DNA of 64,000 bases from an uncultured Paracoccaceae bacterium (GTDB lineage Bacteria; Pseudomonadota; Alphaproteobacteria; Rhodobacterales; Rhodobacteraceae). Shown here piece after piece: positions 26,064-39,200 of the stretch. The first letter of the stretch is position 1. Every line of letters begins with the position of its first letter. The stretch is from assembly GCA_947493745.1 (NCBI GenBank), contig CANLSM010000014.1, forward strand, positions 24,684 through 88,683. Reading direction: 5' to 3'. The notes beneath the pieces are model-generated. The model saw nothing but the letters and a program-made list of their open reading frames with translations. It ran no database searches and was not told where the DNA came from. The position numbers were made by a program, and so were the translations under genes.

Positions 26064-27029
26064 CTAGAGGCCTTTCTCGAAAACGCGATCTGGAAGGCCG
26101 TAGCGTACCGGTTCGCGCCCGAAATACGGGTAGTTCTGCTCACTGAAGATCTGCTTGAGCCAGTCGAGCACATCGCGAAACTCGGCAATATCCCGGCTCT
26201 TTCGTTCGAAGACCGCGTAGATCGGGATGGAAAGGCAGAGGTCGAGATCAATGGGGATCAGATCCGTGTCGGCCATCGCGGCATAACTTGGCATCGCGCC
26301 AATTCCAAAACCGTTGCGGACCGCTGCATAATGCGCGGAGCCAGAGTCTGTATAAAGGCTGATCGCTGCCACCACGTCGTTCCTTTGAGGGTCCGGGATG
26401 GCCTCGAACCACAGATCGCTTATCTCCTGCGGGCCGCGTTGGGAGATCAAAACATGCTCTGAAAGCTCGGCCACCGATGTGGGCTGTCCGCGGTCCTTGA
26501 TATAGTGGGTGGATGCGAACGGAATGATATGCAGATACCCCAGCACGATCTGGATGCAATCGATCGACTGCGCCGGGGAATACTGGATCGCGATGTCGAT
26601 ATGCCCTCGCTCGAGGTCCGGAAAATCATTGGAGCAGATCAGATCGAGACGGACATCCTCCGACAGGTTCGCTTCGACATAATGGGGTGTGATCCAGTAG
26701 CTGCCGAGCCCCTCTGGGGCCTGAATGGTGAAGGTTCTCGTGCGATCCGTCGAAAGTGCTTCCACCTTCCTGTGGAAGGCGCGCACCGCGCTCTCATGAG
26801 CCCGGGCGGCGGGGATCAGGTCCAGCCCCTCCGCGGTCAGTGTGAAGCCCTCCGGCCCCCGATTGAGCAGGGCAAGGCCAAGCTGGCTTTCCAGGTGGGT
26901 CAGCTTTCTGGCAATCGTTGACTGGTGAGATCCCAGTTCACGGGCGACGGCCGAGAATGTGGAGTGTCGAGCGCAAACGGCAAGCAGGGAAATATTCCTG
27001 ATATCAAAGGCATGTCCTTGGTCTTGCAT
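26064..27029 (-). CDS. LysR-family transcriptional regulator
   Basis: A 321-residue regulator divergent from the giant RTX gene. Residues 8-66 form the winged HTH (LLAVCARHSTFSAVARELGSHQSTIARKLTHLE), then a LysR substrate-binding domain. The ATG at 27029 has AGGAG seven bases upstream; the frame continues to 27161 but earlier starts lack a ribosome site. Divergent placement and 205 bases between suggest it controls the RTX gene and itself. The QSTIARK recognition helix differs from the common PSAVS form. Inducer unknown. Confidence 0.85.
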   Translation of the reverse strand: MQDQGHAFDIRNISLLAVCARHSTFSAVARELGSHQSTIARKLTHLESQLGLALLNRGPEGFTLTAEGLDLIPAARAHESAVRAFHRKVEALSTDRTRTFTIQAPEGLGSYWITPHYVEANLSEDVRLDLICSNDFPDLERGHIDIAIQYSPAQSIDCIQIVLGYLHIIPFASTHYIKDRGQPTSVAELSEHVLISQRGPQEISDLWFEAIPDPQRNDVVAAISLYTDSGSAHYAAVRNGFGIGAMPSYAAMADTDLIPIDLDLCLSIPIYAVFERKSRDIAEFRDVLDWLKQIFSEQNYPYFGREPVRYGLPDRVFEKGL

Positions 27030-27043
27030 TTTTGCACTCCTGT

Positions 27044-27059
27044 CTCGCAGACTTGCGAG
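27044..27059. promoter_or_regulatory. Dyad symmetric site in front of the LysR gene
   Basis: Perfect inverted repeat CTCGCA-N4-TGCGAG located 15 bases upstream of the LysR start. It has the form of a LysR-type operator and would fit autoregulation, but it could also be an RNA hairpin. Confidence 0.4.
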
Positions 27060-27192
27060 TTTACAAAAAACGCACGCCTTGGGAATGATAAAAGAGGCCG
27101 GATGGCTGATCGGGAGCCGCAACCGGTTCCTCTCAAACACACAATTCACAACGGTCCGCAAGGATCATGGTTTCTTGCAGGGTGACACCTGA

Positions 27193-27216
27193 CGATGCCC
27201 CTATGCGCGGGCATCG
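27193..27216 (+). promoter_or_regulatory. Hairpin just upstream of the RTX gene's ribosome site
   Basis: Arms CGATGCCC and GGGCATCG, eight perfect pairs with an eight-base loop. The hairpin ends 18 bases before the ATG and immediately before the GAGG/GGGA ribosome-binding stretch. It may affect initiation or mRNA stability of the giant transcript. No T-run follows, so it is not a terminator. Confidence 0.45.
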
Positions 27217-27234
27217 GAGACGAGGACGTGGGAT

Positions 27235-30200
27235 ATGGCAGAAGAATGGGTTTACGCGGCACTGGCATCACATGCTTACAGCGATCTGCCATTCGATGAA
27301 GGAAACTTCCAGTATGTCCCGCCCGGCGGTTTCGTTGAGCTGGCAGTGGCATCAGACAGCGCCACCGGGTTCTTCGCGCGATCTTACTCTACCGCCGATG
27401 AGGTGGTCGTGGCTATTCGGGGTACGACGTTCACCAGCCAGGAGGATATGCAGGCCAACGTTGCCCTTGCGTTGGGGATCGATCCACTTGGCGGTCCGTT
27501 CGCCGACACGCCGACCCAGGCCAGTCAGGCGCTGGCATTTGCCTTCAGCCAGATGGAGGAAGGCAAGACGCTGAAGGTCGTCGGGCATTCGCTTGGTGGA
27601 GGACTTGCGGGCATTGTCGGCGCGACGCTGGATGTCGAAACCTACGGTTTCAACCCGGCCCCGTTTACACCCGGAATATCGGGCAGCCCGATGCAGCTAC
27701 AGTTCCTCCGTGTTTTTGTGGAGACGGCACTCTCCGAGGGGGAACTCGCCGGAACCCCACGCGAGACGACCCGCGAAAAGCTGGCCACACTTCTTGGCAA
27801 CTGGGTCCTCGAAGATCATGTCCCTGCTTTGGCTGAAATCGACTACCTGCATCGGTCGTCCAACAACTTTCATGACAGATATACCCAGCATGAGTTTCTG
27901 AAGGATCTGAGCCAATTTTTTCCGGATTTCGAAAGGTTCCCGTCCGTGGATGAACGGGTGTTCACCTTCACGTCGGAGGGCAGTCCTCCCAGCCAGTTCA
28001 GTCCGCAGGACGAACTGGATCTCCACTCCATGAATTTGCTCGCATTGGCAATCAAGACGTCGTCCACTGCGCGCGGCGGTGCGGGTGGAGAGTGGTCCGA
28101 GCGACCGTTTGACGGGCAAAACGGACTGGTCCGGTCAGACGATGAGATCTGGCACATGTTTTTTCAGGAGCAGGAGTACATCTCTGTTCTGAAACAGGAC
28201 GGATCCTGGGACGGGACCGCGCTTTACCGGATCTGGGCGGAACACGAAAACCTCTACATCCGCAATTACGATGCTCTTGAGAGTGACGGCCTTTTGCAGT
28301 CGGGGCGCGCGGGTGAGGGGGCGGACCCCTTGGATGGTGAACATGACCAGCTTCATTCCGCGCTTGTGAAGCTCGGGTTTTCGATCATTCGGGACAATAT
28401 CGACAATGGCACCCCGAACCAGAGTGCAATCGATGCGTGGTGGCTGGGCGAGCGTGAGGATGTCGTGCATCTCGATCTGACAAAGATCAGGTTGGATGGC
28501 GAGAATGCTGATCTCCTGCTGGAAAACGGGCGTCCCAAGGGCACTGAAATCGTCGATGCATGGGTAATGGACAAGATAGAGAGGTCGTTTAACGGCTCGA
28601 TTGATCTGACGACAGATCAGTTCATTCAGGCGTTCTTCACCCCCGAAGGAGGTGATGAGCCGGTCTTCCCCGAATACGGATTTCTGACGGTTCAGGCAGG
28701 CGCGGACAATGCAGGGCTCATCTATCTCGCTGACGACTTCGAGGACCCCGGTGATATCCCGGTAGAGCAATACAACCAGATCATCATCGGTGGTGAGGGC
28801 ACCAATGAGCTTCAGGGCGCGAGCGGATCTGATTTCCTGATCGGAGGTGACGGAGACGATACATTCCGCACATCTGCGGGCAACGACGTCTTTGTCATGG
28901 GCAATGGCATCAACCGGCTGATTGTCGAGGCTGACGCGAATTCCGAATTTACTGCATTTGGCGGATTCGGTCCGACCAGCCAGAGCAAGGATTCGATCGT
29001 CTTTGGCGAGGAGCTGACCGAAATTGACCTGACGCTGGATGCTGCGGTTCTCAACGACGGGACGAGATTCGAGGCCATTGAACTGGATGCCGGTCTAAAC
29101 GGCATCTACACGCTCTATGGTTTCGAGATCATTGAGCTGACGGCCGGTCAGAACAACGTCACGCTGACCGACGGGCTGGATGGTATCATACAACTTGAAT
29201 ATCTTGACGGTGACGCCAACATTGACCGGATCTCAGCCGCCGAGCCATCGCAGGGCGCGGAACAGGAGGATGAAGCCCCCCTGATCGTCCACAACTTCGA
29301 CGTGGCGGAGGCCACGTTCTTTGGCAGGAGGGTTCTGAACACCGATGCGGGTTTCGAAGAAGGCAAGCGCGCGAGCGACATCATAACGATGGATGGTGAC
29401 AAGCAACTGTTCGGTGGCGTGTCGTTCGACTTCGACAAATTCGAATATTTCCTGCCTTTTGCCGTCGAGAAATATCTGCCGCTCTTTGACCGGGTTGGGT
29501 ATGATCCCGTTCTGGAAGAAGGCAGGTACCGGGAAGCAGCCCGGGAGATACTCTTTGATGTGTGGGACACGGCAAGTTGTGGCCCGCTAGGTGCCAAGTT
29601 CCTATTGGCCGGGCTGGGAGCATCAAGGCTCAACAAGCTGGCTCTGACGGCGGCGACAGAACTGCCCGCCATCGCGTTGGCGATCGGTGAACACAACCGA
29701 TTTGTCACCAGCTATCATCAGGAGGTTCAGCGTCGCTACTTCGGTATCCATGGTGAGGAGTACGTGCTCGCACCGCTGAACGAAGACGGCACACGGACGC
29801 TGAATATCTTCATTGATCCCGATGACGTCCAGCTCGGTCAGACCATCGTCATCGAGAACTGGAGGGACGGAGATTTCGGCATCCAGATCGATATCGCCGA
29901 ACAGGGTAAGGGGTATGATCTTCCTGGGCATCTGACCGCCCGGGACGGCAAGATGACGACCGACGATATGCTGACCGACGAGCACTTTCCCGATGAATAC
30001 ATAAGGGAGAAAGTGCTCAGCAAAATCGACATCTCGGAGGTTCCGACGCCTCCCGAACCTCTGGCCCCGGGTGATCATTCACCGGAGCAGTTCTCGCTGA
30101 CGGCAGGGCCGCAGACGGCTGCGGCAGCGCCGATCTCCGAGGATATCGATGGCCTGGTCAGGTTCGGCAATGATGCCGACAACGCCCTTGGCGGGACAGA

Positions 30201-33200
30201 TCGCGGAGATGTTTTCGACGGTGGCAAGGGGGATGACCGGCTTATCGGTCGTGAGGGCGTGGACGCCTATGTCTTCAGCGCCGGTGACGGAGCGGACCGG
30301 ATCATCGACGCCAGTGCTGAGGGCAACATCATCCGCTTCCGCCATGATGTCGATTTCGATGCGATCACCTATCAGGAAGTGCCCGGTGACGAGGGGCAGA
30401 CCGACTATCTGATCACCTATGGTCCGGGCGATACGATCCTGATCCGCGACTGGTCGGAGATGTCTCAGGCAACCCGCGATGCTTGGGTTTTCGAGCCCAT
30501 GCCTGCCCCCGAGCAGCAGCCCGAGAGTTACGAGGACGTACCCGATAACACGCCCCCGTCGACGAATCTTCAGGGGACGGCCGGGGACGATGTTCTGCGC
30601 GGAGACGATCGCTGGGAGGTTTTCGAGGGCTTTGGCGGCGATGACGATATCGCAGCCGGTGGCGGAGCAGACGAGATATTCGCGGATGCCGGAAATGACC
30701 GGATCCTCGGCCAGGGCGGCCGGGACAGGATCGAGGCAGGTGCGGGTGACGATCTCATCGTCGGCGGAAGTGGCAATGACAGCCTCGATGGCGGGACGGG
30801 GGATGACCGTTACGAGTTCAATCGCGGCGACGGGTTTGACACGATCAGCGATGCGAGCGGCGTCGACACGCTGGTCTTTGGTGTCGGCATCCTGCCCGCT
30901 GACATCGAGATTTCCCGCAATGCCCTTGCGCCTCAGCAGGTTACGCTGACGGTTGCGGGTACGGGTGATGCGGTGCGGATCCTCAATCAATACCATGCCA
31001 CGTACCCGTCCAGCCCGACTGGCATCGAACGGTTCGAGTTTGCCGATGGAAGCGTCTGGACCCGGGATGATCTGGAAGACTTCTACCTCGCACGCGCAAA
31101 TACCGATGGCGCGGACGAACTGGTCGGCTTTGCCGGAACCGATATTCTGTCGGCCGGACGGGGTGACGATGTGATGGCCGGTGCGGGCGGCGATGACGAC
31201 TATCACTGGTCGCGCGGTGACGGACATGACCGCATCATCGACAGCAACGGCCAGAACCGGCTGTTTTTCGGCCCCGGCATCGCGCCGGAAGATCTGAGCA
31301 TTGAACGTCCGCCGGGAACCTACGACCTCGTCTTCACCATTGCCGGTGAGGATGGCGGCAGCCTTCATTTGTCGAACTATTTTCTCGGCGGCGCGCTTGC
31401 AGTGATCGTTTTCGAGACCGGTGAGGTCTGGACGCGCAACGACGTCAATGCCCGCTGGTTCAGCGAGCAGGAGATCAGCGATGGCAATGATGTTGTCTAC
31501 GGCACCTACCTTGACGATGTGATCGATCTCGGTGCTGGGGATGACATCATCGAGGCCACCGCTGGAAACGACACACTGATCGGCGGCGCCGGGGATGATA
31601 TCCTTGGCGGCTACCCGAACTACGGAGACGGCAGGGGTCGCGACACGCTGATCGGTGGGTCTGGCAACGACCATCTTCGTGGCGGGGCTGATGACGACAC
31701 CTATATCTTCGAGGGCAGTTTCGATCACGACCGGGTCGCTGAGGGCGGATTTCAGAACAGCCAGTTCAATCATCTGCTGTTCAACGACAGAACCATTGGT
31801 GATCTAACGTTCCATCCGGCAGGTGAACATGGCCTCGATATCCTGATCCGCACGGCAGATGGTGCCAACAGTGTGTATGTCGAGAACGGCTTTGGCGGAA
31901 CGGTGGAGTTTTCCGACGGCCTGATCGTTCCTTATGAGCGGATCAAGCTGCTGGCTGAACTGAATGCCGGGCTGGAAACAAACACCGAAGCCGGCATTGG
32001 CCGGAACGTGCTTGTGGGCGGTGACACGTCCGATCGCATCGTCGGCAATGAGGGCCGGGATGAGATATCCGGCGGGGCCAACGTGGATTATCTCGTCGGG
32101 GCAGGCGGGTCCGACACGATCCATGGTGATGGCGGGAATGATTTCATCTCCGGCGGGCTTGGCCGGGACACGATCCATGGCGGCGAGGGCGATGACCAGA
32201 TATTTGCCGATGGCGGTCTTGACACCGTCTTCGGAGGCGACGGCAACGATGATATTTTCGGCGGCAGTGGCAATGATGTCCTGAATGGCGGTGCCGGAGA
32301 TGACTTAATTGAGGGAGGCACCGGCTATGACACGCTGAGCGGCGGGTCCGGAGCCGATACTCTGATGGGCCGGATCGGGTCCGACACCTATCACTTCAAT
32401 TTCGGCGACGGCCCGGATGTGATTGATGCGGGGGCCGGGCGCGGCGACAACGACACCGAAACCATCGAACTCGGAGCGGGGCTGACCCTGGAGATCATGC
32501 GCCCGGTCTTCTCGGGCCGCGATCTCATCATAGATTTCGCCAATGGCACAACCGACAGCCTCACTGTGAAGAATTTCCTGGGTAAAGGCATGGTCAATGT
32601 CTTTCGCTTCAACGATCAGACCGAGATGACGGGCCACGAGATGATCGCCCGGGTTGTCGGTGCAACCATCGAGGACGATCTTCCGGCGCAGTGGGTCTTT
32701 GCCGAGGACGGCACGACCAAGGTTCAGTATGGCGGGCGAGGCGACGACTATCTGCCAGACCTGGGCGCAAGTACCTATTATGTTTTTGGCCGTGGTGACG
32801 GGAATGACAGCCTCTACGCCCGCCAGGTCTTTTCACCTTTGGGTCCGGGCGAATATCATCATGAACTTGTCCTGCTGGATTACACGCCTGAAGAAACGGT
32901 CCTGCGGCGCGGAGGCCCGGAAAACGATGACCTGATCATATCCTTCACCACCGGGACCGACACCATGACGGTGATCAATCACTTTGGTCCTACACGCGCA
33001 TCCTACGATGACGGGATCGGGGTCATCAGCTTCGGTGACGGGACGGTCTGGTCGAGTATCTGGTTTGACAGGTTGATTGCGCAGGCCTCGGGCGTCGGCG
33101 GTGACACCGATGACACGATGCAAAGCCAGGCCGGTGACGAGACGCTTGAGGGTGGCGCAGGTGATGACACATACATCTACGAGCCGGGTGATGGGTCTGA

Positions 33201-36200
33201 TGTCATTGTTGAGACGGATGACGGCGACATCGACACTCTTGCCTTCGGGCGCGGGATCGCTCCGCAGGATGTGAGTGTTGTCAGGGATGGAGACGATCTT
33301 GTCCTGAGGGTTGGCGGGCAAACCATCACGCTTGCCGGGCAAATGGTGGGGAATGGTGCCGGGGTGGAGCGGGTGACGTTCGAGACCCTCGATGTGTGGA
33401 CCCGCGATATTCTGATCTCGAAACTGCTGGAGGCCACAGCCGGTTCCGGGAATGACAGCCTCACGGGTGGAGAAGGTGCGCAAACGCTCGACGGAGGGGC
33501 GGGTGACGACACGCTCGCAGGCGGAGAGGGCGGCGACATCTATGTCTTCGGGGCCGGTGACGGGAACGACACCATCATCGAATCCGCGTCCGAGGGGCAT
33601 GACCGGCTGGTATTTGAGGCTGGCATTCTGACAGGCGGGACCACCTTCCGGCGCGATCCGGGCAATGCGGAAAACCTCCTGATCGAGACCTCCAGCGGCG
33701 ATGTCATAACGGTGCGAAATCAGTTTTCGGGCGGTGGCCTTGAAGAGGTCCGCTTCGCCGACGGGACCATCCTGCTCCGTGACAGTATCGAGCAGCATGC
33801 ATTTGAAGGATCGCAGACCGATGGCGACGACATCATCATCGGCATGCCCGGCGTCGACATGATCCGCTCCGGGGCGGGCGCGGATCAAATGGACGGGGGT
33901 CCCGGAGAGGATATCTACCGATATGCGCCGGGCGACGGGCATGACCGGATTACCGATACCGGGGCCGACAACGAGGATGCGCTTCTCTTTGGCGAAGGCA
34001 TCGCGCCCGAGGGTCTTACCCTGACCCGCAATGGTGATGATCTGGTTTTCACCTTTGCCGGATCCGTCGGCGACAGTCTGACGGTCGTGGACCACTTTGC
34101 GGGCCATGCCGTCTCGGCGATGCTGTTTGCGGACGGCCGGTATCTTGAGGAGGGCGACATCTCGAACTGGGCCGAAACCGGCACCGCTCCGACCGACATT
34201 GCGCAGGCACCCTTCTTCGTGCCGGGTCAGGACGGGCTCGATCCGCAGGTCGCAACCGAGGATGAGCCTTTTGAATACGATCTGCCAGCGGACATGTTCG
34301 CCGATCCGGGTGCGGTCAGCATATCGCTCGCCGATGGCAGCCCCTTGCCGGGCTGGTTGAGCTACGCCAATGGCAGATTGTCCGGCACGCCGTCGGAAGG
34401 TGACGCGGAACTGCTGGAATTGGTGATCAGCGGTGTGGATGCACAAGGTGCAGATATCTCTGAAACACTCATCCTTGCAGCGGTGCCCGTCAATGATGCA
34501 CCCCAGGCTGCTGGCACAATCAGCGATGTGGATGCCGGGGTGCAGCAGATGATGAGTGTCGATCTCTCCGTTGCCGATTTCGTTGACGATGATACGGACG
34601 CTTTGTCCTACACATTGACGCTCCGCGATGGGTCGGACCTGCCATCCTGGCTCACCTTCGATGCCGAAACGCTGGCTTTGACCGGCACCCCATCGGCCGC
34701 CCTGCTTGGCTTCAATACCCGTGAACGCCCCTTTGAGTTGCGTCTCACGGCCGCGGATGATGCCGGGTTGACCTCAAGTGTCGACTTCACGGTCCGGGTT
34801 CAGTGGCGCGAGCCGGATATTACCCTGACCGACCCGGACAACAGCAACATCATTCGTGGCACAGGGAGCAGCGAGATTCTGATCGGCGGTCAGGGAGATG
34901 ACGAACTTTATGGCGGGGGCGGCCGGGACATCTATGTCTTCAACCCTGGTGACGGTCTGGACCATATCCATCGGGAGGACAACGGCACCTATTCTCGGGA
35001 TGGCACCATCCGGTTCGGCGACGGGATCGCGCCGGAAGACATTGAACTGAGCAATGTGAGGTTTGGGCAGGGTATCTACCCAAGCTCGTGGGGCGATCTC
35101 TACATCAACTTCGTGAACAGTCCTTCCGACGGGATACGTGTAGATCAGCAGTTCACCGGCGGAACCGGCCCCACGAGGCCGACGATCAATCGGGTCGAGT
35201 TTGCCGACGGAACGGTCTGGACCGACGCCGAGCTGCTGCTGCCCTTCATTGATCCGGAAAATTCGACGCTTGCAGGCGGACGGGGCAATGATCTGTTGAT
35301 AGGCAACGACACCGATCAAACCCTGGATGGCCGAAATGGCAACGATACCCTTGATGGTCGTGGCGGCAATGACAGCCTGATCGGTGGAAAGGGAGAGGAT
35401 ATCTATTTGTTCGGTCTTGGTTATGGGGCCGATCATGTACGCGACAGATCCTCGGGTCCGGGCGATGACTGGGGCGTCAACACGATCAGGTTCCAGCCGG
35501 GCATCACGCTGGATGATCTGACCTTCGAGGTCGTGAACGGGCAGCTCCATGGAAGCGACCGGGATGAACTGGCCGGCACGCTTCGCATCGGCGTGCTCGG
35601 CTCCCCCCTGGACAGCATCACCATCGCTGATCAGTATCGTTTTGATCCCCAACGTGATATGATCATCAGCCGCTTCGAGTTCGATGACGGGACCGTTCTG
35701 GCAGGAGAGCAGCTTGACGCGCATTTCGCGCAGGACCGGCTTGTCGAGGGAAGCATCGGTGATGATGCACTGGTGGGCACGAGTGCCGACGAGCAGTTTG
35801 ACGGCCAGGCGGGCGACGACATTCTCCAGGGAGGGCGAGGGGATGATACCTATTTCTGGGAACCCGGCGACGGCAATGACCGCATTATCGAGGTGGACGC
35901 AGCCTCCTACGACGTTCTGGAGCTTGGCGGGGGGATTACGAAGGGCGACATAAACCTCTCCCGCGACCCGTCCGGCAACATAAGGGACGAACTCACGATC
36001 ACCGTAAATTCCACGGGCGAAGCACTTGTGATCGAGGGGCAGTTTCCATGGATCAATCACGAAGGATATGTCCCCGACAGTGGTCTTGATGAAATCCGCT
36101 TCGCGGATGGCTCATCCTGGGACGCCGCTTATATTTTGGAGCATTTCTCGGCCGGAACCTATGCGGATCAGCAGCTTTTCGGGATTTGGGGCGAGGATGA

Positions 36201-39200
36201 CGTTCTGGATGGCAAGGGTGGCAATGATACACTCTACGGGTTCAGCGGTGACGACACCTACATATTTGGTCGCGGCTCGGGCCACGACATCATTGACGGG
36301 AATGGGTCCTTTACGGGACCGGGCGATCTGGACAAGATCCTGCTGGTCGGGAATATCGTCCCCGACGATATATCGTTTGGCCGTATCGGCGAGGTCAATG
36401 CCCACGGAGTTACCCGCTACTACAATGAGATAACGATCACCGACACAGGCGATACCCTGCGGATCGGAGAGTTCAACGGCTGGCGTCGCGAGACCCATGT
36501 GGAATTTGAAGATCTCGGGCTGATCTGGTCCTCGGAGCACCTGGAACGGCTCTATTTCGAGGCAATCGGCACATCAGGCGACGACGCTTTCTACGGCATT
36601 GAAAGGATAGCATCGTCGCGGAAGGTCGACACCGTTCATCTCGGGGATGGGGACGACACAACATACCTCGTTGACTATGACCACATAGATGGCGGTCAGG
36701 GCAGTGACACCTTCTACTTTGATCGATCCTATGACAGCTCCTTCATCGGCCCTCACTATCACGGCGGCTGGATCAGCGACAGCGGCGACGCCAATGGCGT
36801 TGATCGGTTGATTTTTGGCCATGAAGAAAGCCTGAACCTGCGCGTCACTGTCGGAGCCAACGGGCGGGACATTCATCTTGATTTTCCAACCGGTATCAAT
36901 GAACCCATCGTGCTTGTCGACATGTTCACCGGTGTTGAAGGGGTGGGCATAGATGAGGTTATCCTGAGCGACGGTACAGTCCTCGATGCTGACTGGCTGC
37001 GCGCGAATGCTGTGGCTTCGCAGGCCTCTCAAAACGTACTGTACGGGACCGATGGCGCGGACACGATGGTCAACGATACATCTTACCCGAACTATCTCGA
37101 TATGACATTCGACGGAGGTCTGGGCGACGACACGCTTGTCGGAGCCCGCACCTACGATGTCTATGTCTGGCGGGCCGGTGACGGCAATGACCGGATCATC
37201 GAGGGCAAAGATAGCGAAGGCGGCGGGTTCGATACACTGGTGCTTGAAGGCGTCGGGATGTCGGATGTGTCCCTGCGCCTGTCCGGCACGGATCTGGTGG
37301 TTCATCATCTTGGAACCGGCGAGGACATCACGATCGTGGATCAGTTTGCCCATGAGGGGTTTGAAGGTGGCGTCGGGATCCATCAGTACACTCAACTTGA
37401 CCGGTTCGGGATTGAAGAGATCCTCTTCGATGATGGTCGCTATCTGGGTCTTCAGGCGATCACGGACGCGACCCGTGTCAAGGGGACGGATGCTGGCGAG
37501 ACGCTCACCGGCAGTCTCTGGAATGATACGTTCGACGGCGGTCTGGGTGACGACATCCTGATCTCGGGGGGCGGTGAAAGGGACACCGGGCTTTACGGTT
37601 CGGACATCTACATCTACCGGTCCGGTGACGGAAATGACATCATCCGCGATCTCGACGGGTCGATCTATGAACTTGATGTCCTGCAATTTGAGGATCTGAC
37701 ACGCGACGAAGTTTCGCTTGTCCGGGAGGGAGAGGACCTGCGTGTCGATATCCTTGCAACCGGCGAGTATTTGACAATCGAGGATCAGTTCAGGGCATCG
37801 AACCGCGGCTACGCATACGGGATCGAGGAAATCGGTTTTGCTGACGGATCGAAGCTTTCCGGGCGCAACGCCATCGAGAATCTGGCAATTTTCAGCGGAA
37901 CGGCTGGCAACGATACGATCATCGGAAACCACGCTGCGAACATCCTGGTCGGTGGGACCGGCAACGACGTGCTGCGCGGCAGCCATGGTGCGGATACCTA
38001 TGTCTTTGCCGCAGGTGACGGTGTCGACCGGATCGAGGACTATCCGGTTGATGGTCTGCGGGGCAGCATCGAGTTCGCCGACGGTATAACTGCGGCCGAT
38101 CTGGTCCTGAACAGGACATCGAACGGACGCGATCTGACGATCTCGTATGGCGGCACCGATATGGTGACGGTGCAATATGACCTCCATCTGGCCGAGGGAG
38201 TGATCGGCGAGATCGTCTTTGCCGACGGGACCGTCTGGGGCCGGGCCGAGATCGTGACGCGTCTGGCCAATGCCACTGCGGGTGACGACGAGGTGATCGG
38301 CACGCGCGCTGATGATGTCCTGTCCGGTCTGGGCGGCGACGACATCCTGCGAGGTCTGGCAGGGGCGGACCGCTATCTCTATGCGCTTGGTGATGGAAAC
38401 GACATCATCCGCGATGGCGGCACAGATGGCGACGAGATCGACATTCTCGAATTTGCCGCCGGAATTACGCCTGAGACGGTTCAGGTGGATCGGGAGGGCG
38501 ACAATATCGTTCTCACCCTGACCGCCACCGGCGCCCGGATCGTGCTTGAGAACCGTCTGACGGATGTTCTGGCCTCTGCCGATGGCGTCCGCTTCGCCGA
38601 CGGTACCTATTGGGATTTCCTGAGGCTGCTCCAACTCTCTGACACGACACCGCCCAACACCGCCCCCGAGGCTGTGAATGACACGGCGGTGACCGGGATC
38701 GACACGGTTCTGAACCTGTCCATGGCGGAGGTGCTGGCAAACGATACCGATCCCGAGAACGACGCGCTGACAATCACGTCGGTGAGCGTCCTGGAAGGCG
38801 GAGCGGCAGAGCTGGTCGAGCCGAATATCGTCTTTACCCCGACATCCGGTTTCAATGGTATCGCAACGCTGCTCTACACGATTTCTGACGGAAATGGCGG
38901 CTATGATGTGGGGGAGATCGCCATTCAGGTGGGCGACAACCGTATCACCGGAAGCGACGGGAACGACACGCTGACCGACACGGATGGCAGCGATCTGGTC
39001 GAGGGTCTGGGTGGCAATGATCTGATTTCAACAGGCGGGCAGGGCACCGACACGTTCGATGGCGGCGACGGCACTGACACGATCCGCTTCATCGGCACCT
39101 CCGGTGATCTCACGGTGGATCTCATGACCGGCACTGCCAGTGGGACAGGGATTGATACAAGCACCTTGCTCAACATCGAGAATGTGACCGGCAATGACGG

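Noticed and set aside
30079..31773. Long open frames on the minus strand within the RTX gene (also 32833-34446, 34774-36060, 36574-38634, 39028-40068)
   Set aside because: Mirror-image frames created by the GC and Asp/Gly-rich codon pattern of the RTX gene. They lack ribosome sites and recognisable domains.
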